The notes under the pieces were generated by a model. It saw only the letters and a program-made list of their open reading frames with translations, was not told where the DNA came from and made no database searches. This document shows, in pieces, positions 10,657 through 21,106 of a stretch of DNA of 64,000 nt. Every line of letters begins with the position of its first letter. Position 1 is the first letter of the stretch. Source of the DNA: Diphasiastrum complanatum (lineage: Eukaryota > Streptophyta > Lycopodiopsida > Lycopodiales > Lycopodiaceae); NCBI GenBank assembly GCA_029204225.1, contig CM055102.1, positions 62,909,772 through 62,973,771 on the forward strand, given 5' to 3'. The position numbers and the translations under genes were made by a program.

Positions 10657-11012
10657 ATGAAAGAGTTAAAGGTAACCAACACTCTCAGTTCTAGGAAGGT
10701 GTGTAGCCCTTGTTTTCTTCCGTTAAAAACATGGTTCAAATGATTTTTTTTGGAAGATGAGTTCCACTAAAAAGCCCAAATGCCGCAGGAAGGGAGCATG
10801 TGGTGACATTCTAGAGTAGGATATAATCGTGTGGTTTGGGAGTTTTGATTAGCACTCTATAATGTTCTCTCTATTTTTCTCTTCATGTGTGTTCAGGGTC
10901 GGTGTGGGTGGGTGGATGTGTGTGGGTGTGCGTGTGTTTGTGTGTGTTTGTGTGTGTGTTTCATGCTACTGGTTTACGGTTTGTGTTATATATTAATTTA
11001 TGTTTCATGCTT
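10655..11012. repeat. GA-flanked dispersed repeat G, copy 1
   Basis: It matches 43228-43480 and, in part, 43948-44130, including the GGGAGCATGTGGTGACA core and a GT-rich end (here about 10890-10960). A short GA tract (11013-11038) closes it. The repeat interrupts the CACTA region between the zinc-ribbon exon and the next exon. Confidence 0.8.
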
Positions 11013-11038
11013 GAGAGAGAGAGAGAGAGAGAGAGAGA
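11013..11038. repeat. Short (GA)13 microsatellite
   Basis: A GA tract at the right edge of repeat G copy 1. Confidence 0.95.
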
Positions 11039-11070
11039 AATGATACATCTAACATTTTCAACTTTTGCAG

Positions 11071-11556
11071 AAGGACCATAAGTTGGTTTCAAGAAAAAGA
11101 GTTGCAAGAGAGATCGAGAATATTATTGATAGGATAAATCACATGAATATTGATTTTGGATCATCATTGGCCCTAGATGATGCTCTTGTTGATGATGACC
11201 CCTTGCATGATATAAGTAGTTCATCAATGCCTTGTGATTCAATCCATGTCTCCAAATCTCTAGAACGTTCTTACCACCTAACCACAGCTATCCTAGATGT
11301 TGCACATGAGTCCTCCACGATACTCCACATGGATTCTACAAACTTGACCACCCCTTTAAAAAAGAGAACACGTCTTGGACGTATTATGACTTGTTTGAAA
11401 GATAATTGCAAATTACTACTCAATGTTGATGTGTCAAAAGACATTCTAGGTTCTTTGTCTGACCTTCCTCTTCCACCTAGCTTGCAACCATTAGTAAAAA
11501 AAAATTTATTAGAAGTAGATATTCATGTTGGCCACTCCAATCACCATTACCATTAA
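11071..11556 (+). CDS. Unrecognised exon, 161 codons open
   Basis: A pyrimidine-rich tract and TTTTGCAG acceptor (11063-11070) precede an uninterrupted frame that ends at a TAA. It encodes a basic start (KDHKLVSRKRVAREIENIID), then a Ser/Asp-rich middle, a basic KKRTRLGRI patch and a Pro/Leu-rich end. I recognise no family. It lies upstream of the SET-like fragment, so the two may be parts of one captured gene. Without homologues the exon call rests on the acceptor and open length. Confidence 0.4.
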   Translation, partial: KDHKLVSRKRVAREIENIIDRINHMNIDFGSSLALDDALVDDDPLHDISSSSMPCDSIHVSKSLERSYHLTTAILDVAHESSTILHMDSTNLTTPLKKRTRLGRIMTCLKDNCKLLLNVDVSKDILGSLSDLPLPPSLQPLVKKNLLEVDIHVGHSNHHYH

Positions 11557-11814
11557 ATGGAACACCATTTACGTATTGTGGTCGAATGTACATGATCATG
11601 CCTATTAACACTCTCCTGAGACTGGTTTGGACCTTTTTGCATTTAGTATTGAGGTCTCTTTGAATAGTGTTGTGACATTGATGCCATATGCAGGACCTCA
11701 ATACAATTGGGGTGATTGGCATGCTTTGTGTCGTCACCAATGGAGGATGCAAGTATATGGCTTGAATTCAAATGTTTGTTCTTTAGAGGAGCAACGCATG
11801 CAAGGAGGCAACAT

Positions 11815-12092
11815 CTGAAGGGGCAAATCGTGCATACATTGATGGACATCCATATGTGAATGGAAACATAGCTGCATATATAAATAGTTCCATTGGCCAC
11901 CCTCTATTGACGAATTGTGATTTTGAAGAACGCACCAATGTAAAAGAAGAATATTTTACTAGGAATGTAAAGGGCACTTATGTAATGGTCTGTGCCACTA
12001 GATCTATCAGGTTTGGGGAGGAATTGTTCATCAAGTATAGTTTCAACCGTCTTCTACCCAAATGTTTGCAAAAGACAATAAGTCAAATGTGA
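11815..12092 (+). pseudogene. SET-domain-like fragment
   Basis: The frame reads EGANRAYIDGHPYVNGNIAA, then YINSS, NC, and further on MVCATRSIRFGEELFIKYSF. This follows the C-terminal half of a SET methyltransferase domain: the N-I-A-x-Y-I-N-S-S block corresponds to the usual N-H-S substrate/cofactor motif and G-E-E-L-x-I-x-Y to the end motif. The usual His of NHS is Ser here. SET domains methylate lysine, mostly on histones. The N-terminal half and post-SET cysteines are not seen and the upstream frame is broken, so it is a fragment inside the CACTA region. The assignment is by motif pattern only. Confidence 0.5.
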
Positions 12093-12424
12093 AGATTTAA
12101 ATTTTGTTGATAGGTAGAGATGTATAATCCATGCATCTTGATTGCATTTGGTTTGTGTCATTAAATATGTCAAATGTTAGGAGCATTATTCGTCATTTGC
12201 CTAGATTAAATGTTAGGAGCATTATTCATCTTTGAGTTCATTGAATGTTAACAAGTTGAAAAGACAAATCTGTCTAATAGATACATTGGTATATTCATAC
12301 TTTTTAAACTAAGAGGTAATTTATATTCATATGCAACATTTAGATCTATCAAGTATTGGGAGGAAATGTTTATCAAGCATTGTTTCAACCTACTTCTTGT
12401 TATTTTCATATATAGGATTCTTCA
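12093..12424. other. AT-rich sequence without recognised features
   Basis: A short partial repeat is visible (ATGTTAGGAGCATTATTC at about 12175 and 12211). Nothing coding is recognised. Confidence 0.5.
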
Positions 12425-13710
12425 TCCTCATTTAGTGTTGGAGACAATAATCCTCGTAACGGTCGACGTGGATGACGAATGCAATACAACGGTCCACATA
12501 TAAAGCAATTACCTCGTTGTCTACGTCAAGGCTTAAAAGAGATGATCATCAAGAGACTAATGCATCTGAATCTGGCTCATCTAGATCTACTTCTTCGCAA
12601 ACAAGTTCCAACGATGAAAATGAGCTTCCAATGATTGATGAATTTGAAGTCATGTGAGACATGTTGGATGATATGTACGAGAACAATATTGCAGCTAGAC
12701 ACAATGAACAAGATGAGGAGGCACTTTTGTCTAAAGAAGAAAGAAAATTGCGAGAAGAATCAAAGACCGCATTGTATCTTGGAGCAAAGACATCTCATTT
12801 GGCGACCTCTACTTCTATTAAATCTTCAAGCCAAATATAGATGGAGTGACCAAAGCCTCACATCATTATTTGAGTAAATTTTTTTTCATCTACTTGTCAT
12901 TTTTGCTTTGAAACAAAATTTACAATTTGGACATCGAGTGATTTTTTTTTTACGACGACTTCTTTTGTCATGTACAGACTATTAAAAAACAAAATTCTCC
13001 TAGAAGGGAATGTCATGCCTGAGACAAGATATGAGGCACAAAAGATGTTGACTAACATCGGGATGGACTACAAGCAATACCATGCATGTCCAAAAGATTG
13101 TATTTTATATCGAGGAAGGTACGAATCACTCAAGAAATGTCCCATTTGTGATACTCCTCGATATAGAGATGATTTGCAAGAGGCAACCATTCTGTGCAAA
13201 GTTTTACGACATTTTCCAGTAATTCCATGATTGCAATGTTTATTTCGTTGTAAATCTCTTGCACAACTTATGGACTGGCATGCACACCACACCTCTACGG
13301 ATAGGGTACCTTCAGATTCACTTGCATGGAAACACATCAACAAAGAGTATCCAAGCTTTGCCAATGAGTCAAGAAATGTGAGATTTGGTCTTGCAACAGA
13401 TGGTGTGAAACCCCTTTGGTATACGAGCAACTACGTGGTCCATTTGGCCTGTTTGCTTGGTAAATTATAATATTCCTTCTTGGTTGAGTACAAAAAAGAG
13501 ACACATTATGTTGGCACTTTTAATTCCTAGCCAATGCAAGGTTAAGAATATGGATGTGTATCTTGAGCCGCTTATTGACGAGTTGGAAGATTTGTGGAAG
13601 GAATAAAAGCATATGACATTTCACGCCCCTTACATGAGAGGGGGTTTACACTACATACCATTATAATGTGGACAATGCATGACTATCCAGGATTAGGTGA
13701 ATGCTCAGGT
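12425..13710 (+). pseudogene. CACTA transposase TNP2 relic, first copy
   Basis: It starts with a Ser-rich, acidic lead (12472-12660). At 12635-12870 comes an acidic helix-rich part (LSKEERKLREESKTALYLGA), then at 12985-13160 the typical YEAQKMLTNIGMDYKQYHAC block and a C-x2-C zinc motif (KKCPICDTPRYRDD). From 13200 follow the KVLRHFPVIP, LAQLMDWHAHH and NVRFGLATDGV blocks, which identify Transposase_21 (TNP2/TnpD), the catalytic protein that cuts CACTA element ends. Several stops and frameshifts disable it: a stop at 13228, a shift near 13410 and another near 13600. It ends at GECSG before a GTAATC donor at 13711. Confidence 0.85.
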
Positions 13711-13867
13711 AATCATTCAAACAATGTCTATCTTGTGTACATAGGAGTTTGTTTACAGTTACATATAACTAGTAATTCTTGACATTGACATGATATACTA
13801 CAATGACTATAATTATTCTTTGACATATACTTTTTTTAATAGTGATTTATAGTATCCACAATACATG

Positions 13868-14453
13868 CATATCCATAAGACCATGTTCTATATAGAGGTG
13901 AGCATTCAGAAAAGCTTCATTGTCCAATGTGTAACACTTCACATTTTTGAGATGACGTACAAGGGGATAAAGTGCCACGAAAAGTATTACGACATTTTTT
14001 AATTATCCCACGATTGCAGCATTTTTTTAGATGTAAATCTTTTGCACAACTAATGGACTGACATGTCAAAAGTTGATCTACGGATGATGTGATGCTTGTA
14101 ACAAACCACGTAATTTGACATTTGGCCTTGCTATGGATGGCGTAAATCTTTTTAGCGTTCAAGCGTCAACTTGGTCCACATGGCCAATTGTGCTCATCAA
14201 TTATAACATACCTCCATGCTTGAGTATTAAAACGGGACACTTGTTATTGGCTTTATTGATTCCAGAAAAGTACAAGGCCAAGAACATGGATGTGTATCTC
14301 TTGCACCTTTAGTCAATGAATTGTGCATTCTTTGGAATGGTATTCACGCTTACGACATCTCGAGACCTTTACAACAAAGGAACTTTATTGTTCATGGAAT
14401 TCTAATGTGGACGATGCATGACTACCCCAGTTTAAGCGAATGTTCAGGCATCT
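13868..14453 (+). pseudogene. CACTA transposase TNP2 relic, second partial copy
   Basis: The same protein segment as 13080-13710 is present again in the same orientation: VLYRGEHSEKLHCPMCNTSH, KVLRHFLIIPRLQ, then FGLAMDGVNLF, STWPIVLINYNIPP and KNMDVYLL. Numerous stops and a deletion of the region after LAQLMD distinguish it from the first copy. It could be an unequal duplication inside the element or a piece of a second CACTA insertion. It ends at the same splice-donor position as the first copy. Confidence 0.8.
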
Positions 14454-14679
14454 ATATAATTAATCTAATCTGTTTTAGGGTTTAGCATTTGAGTATATTT
14501 AACTAAGCTTATGTTCAATTTGGTATATGAACTATGCAAGTTTAACCACATCGGGTTACAACACATGTTATATTTGTGGACCACTTTTGGAGGGTCGACA
14601 TAGCACAAATATGTTGAAAAAAGTGGTGTACAAAAATCATTGCAAATACTTGTCACTTGATCATCCTTTTTGAAGGTTG

Positions 14680-15324
14680 AATAGGCGATTTTTTGGAGGA
14701 CGAGGAGATAATTCTCTAACTACACCACCACCCCCACACATGGGAGTAGTGAAATAGCATGGTGAATGGCTTAAATATCATGACGTTAATTCTTCATGGA
14801 ATGAATCCATTGATGGTATGAAATGGTTGTCTATTTTTCATAGATTACCCTACTGGAGGAATTTATTGATAAACCATCTATTGGATCCTATGCAAATATT
14901 CAAAAATGTCGGTGAATCCTTATGGAACCACATCATTGGCATAAAAGACAACTCCGCAGCTCGTAAAGATCTACAAGTGGCCGATGTGAAAAGGCCCTAT
15001 TGGATTCAATACACCGAAGGATGAGATTCTACCTAGCGTGTCGTGGATTCTTTCAAAAGAGCAACTCTCATATGTTAAACATGTCTCAAAACAAATGAGA
15101 ACTCCAACAAGCTATGCACATTCTTTATGCAAGTCATTTACCAAAGATGGTAAATTAAGTGGATTGAAATCACATGATTGGCATAAGATGTTGCAATTCA
15201 TACTTCCACTTTCTATTCAAGGTCTCTTCAACGATGACGTACAAAATACGCTTTACAATTTGTTGAATGAATTATCATATCTTAGAATTTGGATTCTAAG
15301 GATATTTGTACTTGGAAGCTTATG
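14680..15324 (+). pseudogene. CACTA transposase TNP2 relic, C-terminal part
   Basis: Blocks in order: RLPYWRNLLINHLLDPM, WNHIIGIKDNSAARKDLQVA, then YVKHVSKQMRTPTSYAHSLC and SGLKSHDWHKMLQFILPLSI. This is the well-known order of the last part of Transposase_21 and the adjoining DUF4218-like segment. The expected His-asparagine block (H-x-L-D-V-M-H) has degenerated to HLLDPMQ. One frameshift lies near 15024. Near-identical sequence recurs at 50872-51350 and in part at 54840-55012. Confidence 0.85.
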
Positions 15325-15638
15325 AATTATCTATTAGAATTGTGGATAATTTCATACTGTAATTATAATTATTTTATTATTTTTTAGCTTTAATCTCCTG
15401 AGTTAGGTAATATTTCACCCAGTGTTTCATGTAAGTGCTTTACATGAAGGTGATGTTACTAACTTGTGGCGAATGTAACCCAGATGAAAAATTTATCTCT
15501 TAGTGTACTTTTCAAACCTGGGTTGTACTCTAGTGCAGAGATTATCGCTTGGAAAATAGGATTATCTTTGAGTACTTGTTTGATGTGAAAGTCAGACTAA
15601 GGATAATGATTTTCTAGGTTGTTATTGAAAGTTAAAAG
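15325..15638. repeat. Sequence shared with 51350-51660 and, inverted, 54166-54480
   Basis: This follows the transposase relic and is copied with it, so it is probably downstream CACTA sequence or part of an insertion older than the duplications. It contains the palindrome-like TGTAAGTGCTTTACA near 15431. No frame looks coding. Confidence 0.75.
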
Positions 15639-15781
15639 GACTTGGTATACTCCTAGTCTTGGATACACGAGACTCTAGTGAAACAAGCTGTTAGTTATGC
15701 CACGTCATACTGGACGTGACCTGAAAGAAACTAATATTCCTATGAGGCCCAAAACACACTAATTGGAGTTAGTACAAGGTT
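15639..15781 (+). mobile_element. Partial chromovirus LTR (matches 4770-4910)
   Basis: The match includes TATACTCCTAGTCTTGGATA and the GCCACGTCATACTGGACGTG segment, through to GTTAGTACAAGGTT. The first 30 bases of the LTR and everything after about 4910 are missing, so it is a deletion remnant. Confidence 0.75.
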
Positions 15782-15995
15782 ATAACTAGTTGGATTTATA
15801 ACATCCATTAACCCTAAACAACCAGAGAATCAATCTTAGGAGTTTACACAATGTTATGTGGGCGATAAACAAGTATCATAATTATTTAGCTGCTATAAAT
15901 TTTGGCAACATAATCATTATGATATTAAATTGTTATAAATTTTAACAATATACTCATTTTTTAAATTTCATTAAATAGAATTTTGTGTCATGCAG

Positions 15996-17173
15996 GATGT
16001 TTCAAAATCAAATTTAGGTATAAAAACAAAAGTGTCGAATGAAATAACAACAAATGTACAAACACGTCCAGTAAGTTCAATTTTTCCTAAAAAAATTCAT
16101 GTTTAATATTTTTTGGTAGTGGATTAATCTAATAATTTTTTTGACGTAATATTTGTTTATGTCATGATATGTCAGGTTCATCAATCATCAAATGTTAATC
16201 TCCATGAAGATCAAAATGTAGTGAAGGCCAAACGTCGTCTCTGTAATGAGACACAAGTTACGATATTAAATGTTTGAGATACATTAAAAATAATAATAAT
16301 TTGTTTATATTGCTGTGTATGCTAATCTAATTTGAATATCATTGTTTTAAGATTTTTCGTGTAAATTTGGCTTATAGGATATTGCAAAAAATCACAACTT
16401 AATACTTATGCTAGTGTGGTTGGAAGTGCTACATATGATGATGCCGCATCAGCGGGTCAAGTAAGTATTAATCAATATATTTACAAAAGTAGTAGATAAA
16501 TAATAGTCTTTTGATTCTTGTATTAGATTTATGTATTTGATATTTATTTCGTCATTTGTATTGTTAGGAGGCTTCAAGTTCAGCGTTGCCAAAAGAAAAA
16601 AACTTAGTTTCGTTGTCTCAAGCTCAAAAGTCAAAAAAGGTATGTGCAAATAATTTCAATGTCTTTTTAAAGAGCATTGAACATATATTCATATTCATTA
16701 CAATTTTTTTTTGTGATAGGTGATATCAAGGACGTTAGGTGGAAGAACAATTTCCTCGACAAAGTCATATGAGAAATCTTTGACTAACAAGGTATTCCAA
16801 TTAAAAAATACTCATATATAAAATCATTTCTAGCAATGGTACAAGAACAATTGTATACATCGATTTATAAAATTTATTTATGTTTTTTTTAATGTGACAT
16901 TTGCTAGAACTTGTTGTTTAATTAATATTGAAATTAACATATCATTTTTTTTCTATGCAGGGTGATAAAACGAACAAGATGATTTTAGAGGGTGAAAAAG
17001 TTGAATTGTGGAATAAAACCGAGAAAGTTGCAATTGTAACAATACATTCCAAAGATCCTACAGAAATATGCCATTTCAAATTGGCAGGACCAAATAATTG
17101 GATCGGTTGTATATTAGAAACATTAGTATCCAATGCAAAATTGTTTGATGTTGGTGATATTTTCTATTCATAG
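15996..17173 (+). CDS. TNP1-like CACTA protein, six small exons
   Basis: Probable exons: 15996-16070, 16176-16256, 16378-16460, 16568-16639, 16720-16791 and 16961-17173, each bounded by AG and GT (GTAAGT, GTATGT and similar). Except for the third, all are multiples of three and join in phase 0. The last exon holds KVELWNKTEKVAIVTIHS, then a DPTEICHFKLAG block and NWIGCILETL, and ends at a TAG. This resembles the TNP1 (Transposase_23) end domain of the second CACTA gene, whose product binds the subterminal repeats. The third exon is 83 bases, so a 1-base loss or a different acceptor must be assumed. The 5' exons are not found. Confidence 0.55.
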
Positions 17174-17879
17174 AATTGTGTAAAAGACAATAACATTTGC
17201 TTTGAAATTACAAAGCTCATTAATATATGCAAGCCAATATTGTTATTTCAATGTTATTATGCAAAAAAATAGGACTAATAAAATTGTCTTTATTTATTTA
17301 TTAGAAATATTTCAAATGTTGTGTTTATAATTTTGTTTATTTTACATAAAATTTAGTGTCATTTATAAAATATAGATAATATTTCTATTATTTTTTAGAT
17401 CTTAGATGAGTATTCTATAACATGTTAGGTTGTATCATAGTATTATTCAGTGTGAAATATTTTTGAAATATATGAAAACATTCAACATTTTGCTTGTAGT
17501 CTAATGTGTTTAATTTACAACATTTATTTCTTGTACATTACTATAAAGATACTTAGCATGATATCAATGTGAGTTGTTATACTGTATCAATTTTATATGA
17601 GATCTTGTGAAATGTTAAAAAAAAAATTATTTTGATCCAACATTCAAATTTTTATTTTTTTAATCAATTGTTACAAATCATTCTCTCATTTATTTTTCCT
17701 TTTTATGACAATTTTTTTTGCATAGACGAATTCATCTGCAAATTTTTTATTTGCTATGTTATTTTTTTTACATGGACAACTCATATGCAAATTTTATAAA
17801 TTTTGTTTCAAAATCTTTCTAAAAGTTCATTAACTTGTTAAAAGAGGAAAGAGAATTAAATATTTGTGCCTTCTTATTG
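17174..17879. other. AT-rich 3' region of the CACTA element
   Basis: No coding relic is seen. It links the TNP1-like gene with the GC-rich subterminal array. Confidence 0.5.
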
Positions 17880-18420
17880 TAGGAGCAGCAGGTAAAAACT
17901 TATCCTTCCTTGTTCAAATAAGAGTGAAAAAACTCGCTTCTCCTTGTTGTATGAGGGATAAACTCTAAAACCCACATTTCCTTGTTAAGAACCCGCCCTT
18001 CTTGTTGAAAGAGGGGCAAAAACACCCGCCTCTTCTTGTTGTAGGAGGGGCGGGAAAAATCCCGCCCCTCCTTGTTGAAGGAGGGGCGGAAAAAAACCCG
18101 CTCTTCCTTGTTGTAGGAGGGGCGGGTTTTTCCGCGCCCCTCATTGTTGAAAGAGGAGCAGGACAAAATCCGCCCCTCTTTTGTGTAGGAGGAGTGGGAA
18201 AAAACCCACCCCTCCTTGTTGTAGGAGGGGCGGGGTTTTCCCTGCCCCTCCTTGTTGAAGAAAGGGCAGAAAAAAAACCCGTCCCTCCTTTTTGTAGGAG
18301 GGGCGTGAAAAATTTCGCCTTTCTTTGTTGGAAGGGTGGCGACCCTTCCTTGTTGTAGGAAAGGCGGAAAAAACCCTGCTCGTGCTTGTTGAAATAGGGG
18401 CGGGAAAAAACCCGCACCTA
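17880..18420. repeat. GC-rich palindromic tandem array, about ten units
   Basis: Units of about 50 bases alternate CCCGCCCCTCC, then TTGTTGTA or TTGTTGAA, then GGAGGGGCGGG, then A-rich spacers. Each unit can fold into a stem of about 11 bp, and both orientations of the motif are present throughout. Long open frames on both strands (with YNKEERVFF-like repeats) are by-products. Position next to a TNP1-like gene and a CACTA-type end fits the subterminal repeats that CACTA transposases bind. Confidence 0.9.
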
Positions 18421-18496
18421 ATTTATGGGCACATATTTAGGGGTAGCCATCAAGGGTGGGTTTTGGCTGCCCCTTCTAAGGGCTTTTGGGGTAGTG
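18421..18496 (+). mobile_element. Predicted 3' terminus of the CACTA element
   Basis: The array is followed by a 75-base tail ending GGGGTAGTG at 18496. Read from outside, this is CACTACCCC, a CACTA superfamily end. The next three bases are CTT, the size of a CACTA target duplication. No matching CACTACCCC end is found upstream, so the 5' end is lost, mutated or beyond recognition. Confidence 0.6.
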
Positions 18497-18659
18497 CTTG
18501 AGCATTCAAATGTGAGGAGGATAAACAGGGTGATGAAGGACCAACAAACAAGGGAGAAGACAAAGTTTGGCTCTCATACTCGGCTCTCAGTCTTCGTTCA
18601 TCTTGTCTTCTCAGAGACCTCCTCGGCCTAAGGTGAGAGGTGCTCTTGGGTAGCTCTAG

Positions 18660-19180
18660 TCAAGTATCTTGGGGATTCATCAGAATCAACCAACATCTGT
18701 TTCAGACAATATACTAAGGTCTGTTCCGAGGATGAATAATAACATTTTTTAGTTTTTTTTCAAATTACAGTTTTCAGGTGATTTGCTACTTAATTAAATT
18801 GCTTCCTAATCATTCTATTCCTTTACTTATCAAAAAGTGCCATACAATTGTTACATTTTTTATAATGTCATATAACATTGAAGCCTCACTTTGATTGTAC
18901 TAGACCGAGAGTTTTTATTTGCGGTTGTTGTCCATAGACTATTAGTTTCAAGTTTTGTAACTAGGCATGTTGTTGATTATGTTTGTCCTTCAAGTATAGC
19001 TTGACCAATAATCAACCACCATTCTTTGATTTTAGAGCCTTGATAGTCTTGTTGAGCTGGTTTCTCAGCATATATTTGAGGTGAGCTGGTTTCAAAACAT
19101 ATATTTGAATTGAGTTGGCATTTTAGAAGATACATATAAGTTGAGTCCAGCAAATCCATAAATAAAGGTTAGTCTCACTC
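18660..19180 (-). repeat. Inverted partial copy of repeat R, lacking the foldback element
   Basis: The complement aligns with 31787-31953 joined directly to 32665-33000. The 711-bp foldback element present at that place in the two long R copies is absent here; the junction is at 19015/19016. Confidence 0.85.
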
Positions 19181-19796
19181 CAATAGGCCTAACCATATTG
19201 ATACCATATTAGTGTGATGCCATACTGACCAGTTTGATGGTTTAGGTTCTCATCTTTTGTTTAAACAGGTATACTATAATGCATATTAGAAGAGAGCGGT
19301 AATATAGTGTAAACTACTAACGTATAAGTAGCTTGGACCAGCACATGAAATTTGGTTCAAATCCATACCATACCAAAATACTTATTTGTAAACAAGTCAT
19401 GTGTGGTACTCATGACTTCTTGGCAAATCCATGTCATGCAGGAGTCCGCAAGCAATTTTATTGTTAGATAAACTTTGGAACCTTGTTCGTGATTTAATAT
19501 GCAGCCAAGTACAACACTTGTTTTCATAAACAAAAGCCTTTAGTTATGGCGTCTATGATGACAATTGTTTATACTATAAAAAAATTTCTTAACTATGCTA
19601 CATTCAAGCATGCCATATATGAGGGTAATTGTCAAACATTTTTCCATGAGTATTATAGCAGTCATTCTCTAAAGCATTCAATGTACCCAACTTTGAAGCC
19701 TCTATCTTAGAGCAACGCCGAAATATGTGACAAACACCAACCTGAATGGTTAATGCAAGCGATGTCTGTGAACTGGACATATAAGCTTTTGAGTGT
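19181..19796. other. Unannotated spacer
   Basis: No coding relic, long repeat partner or terminal motif is recognised between the inverted R piece and gypsy copy B. Confidence 0.5.
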
Positions 19797-19916
19797 CTTT
19801 AACAAGTAGAGGTGAGGAAGTCCTCCAAATCCAAGGTAGAGCCTCCAAATGCCCTCCAAGCAACCTGTAAGCTTCAAGATGCTCCCCAAGTCCAAGCTAG
19901 GATGCCTCCACTCTAA
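19797..19916 (-). mobile_element. 3' LTR remnant of gypsy copy B
   Basis: 120 bases match 3150-3270, the primer-site end of the LTR of copy A. The left limit has the same CTTT-ACAAGTAGAGG edge as copy A. Confidence 0.85.
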
Positions 19917-20400
19917 CAATGTCACAAAGCAGCCCGTATAGTCGAAAAAGCTTCTCAACAAATAGTTGAGCTAGTTCTGAAGCTTTAACAGTAGTTTTTG
20001 TTGGGATAAATTGAGCAAACTTCATAAGTCTTTCAACAATGACCCAAACCGAATCGTGGCCCTTCCCTGTACGTGGAAGCCCAACCACAAAATCCATAGA
20101 TATACTTTCCCACTTTCTGATAGGAATATCTAAAAGATGTAATAGGCCACTAGCTTTTAGCCTCTTTGCTTTATTTAATTGGCACTTAGTACATTTAAGT
20201 ACATAGGCCTCTACTTGACTTTTCATCTTAGGCCACCAAAATTGCCTTCGAACTAAGTCAAGTGTTCTTTGTATACCCCGATGTCCTGCGCATGGACTAT
20301 CATGACACTCATGCAAGATTTGGGCCCTTACAGTGTCATTCTCTGGTACACACAACTTTTCTTTACGAAACAAATTTGTTTCAGTCTTTTCCTGATTTGA
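19917..20400 (-). pseudogene. Gypsy integrase relic, copy B
   Basis: The H-H-C-C zinc domain is complete: HECHDSPCAGHRGIQRTL and later CTKCQ. The catalytic core begins with [18 protein letters not shown], which holds the first Asp, and stops after FVEKLFRLYG. The second Asp, the Glu and the C-terminal end are deleted at the junction with the LTR piece. Integrase inserts the element's cDNA; this one cannot. Confidence 0.9.
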
Positions 20401-20497
20401 GGCATCTTGCAGACCTGAATCGACCCCCGAAAGTAGTTGTTTCCAAAAAAAGGACCGGACTCATATAGTCCTTGAAGAGACTGAAACAACTCCGGTT

Positions 20498-21106
20498 CTA
20501 TAACAGTAAAGCAGAACTGATTAATAACGGTAACTGACTCAAAGCATCCTCTTGAGTATTTTGACTTCCTTTACAATAACGTATAGAAAAGTGAAAGATC
20601 TGCATCAACTTAGCCCATCTAGCTTGCCTCCCCTTTAAATCTATAGCATCACAGAAATATCGAAGAGTCTGATGATCCGTCAAAACTTCAAATCTGGCTC
20701 CATACATATAATGTCATCAAATTTTCAAGGAATGAACAATTGCAAATAGTTCCTTCTCATAGGTACAATACCTAGACTGAGCAAGATTGAGTTTCTTGCT
20801 TTCATAAGCCATAGGATGTCCATCCTGCATCAAAACAGCTCCAATAGCATAATCATTGGCATCGGTTCTAACCACAAAAGTCTTATTAGGATTGCCAATG
20901 ATTAGTATTGGTGCCAAAGTGACACTTTTCTTAAGCAACTCAAAACAATTATTCATATCCTCCATCCACACCACTAGTGGACTCTTAGCCCTCCGACTTA
21001 GTTTCTTATAGTCTTTCAAGACCTGGGTAAGGGGAAATGCCGACGGAAAAATCCCACAAACCCCAAGAAAGACTTGACTTCCTGAATTGTGGTAAGAATA
21101 GGCCAA
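20498..21106 (-). pseudogene. Gypsy RNase H relic, copy B
   Basis: Blocks VVRTDANDYAIGAVL (first catalytic Asp), YCTYEKELFAIVHSLKI and LTDHQTLRYF (catalytic Asp) are present. Two adjacent TGA codons (20714-20719) interrupt the frame after HSLKI; the second of them, 20717-20719, is shared with copy C. RNase H removes template RNA during reverse transcription. Confidence 0.9.

Noticed and set aside
17900-18417. Repeated YNKEERVFF-type protein on the minus strand
   Set aside because: The DNA palindromes alone explain it; open frames of similar length exist on the other strand too.
17880-18420. CRISPR-like array
   Set aside because: Units are palindromic with near-constant spacers and degenerate repeats in a plant sequence; no unique spacers and no cas genes.
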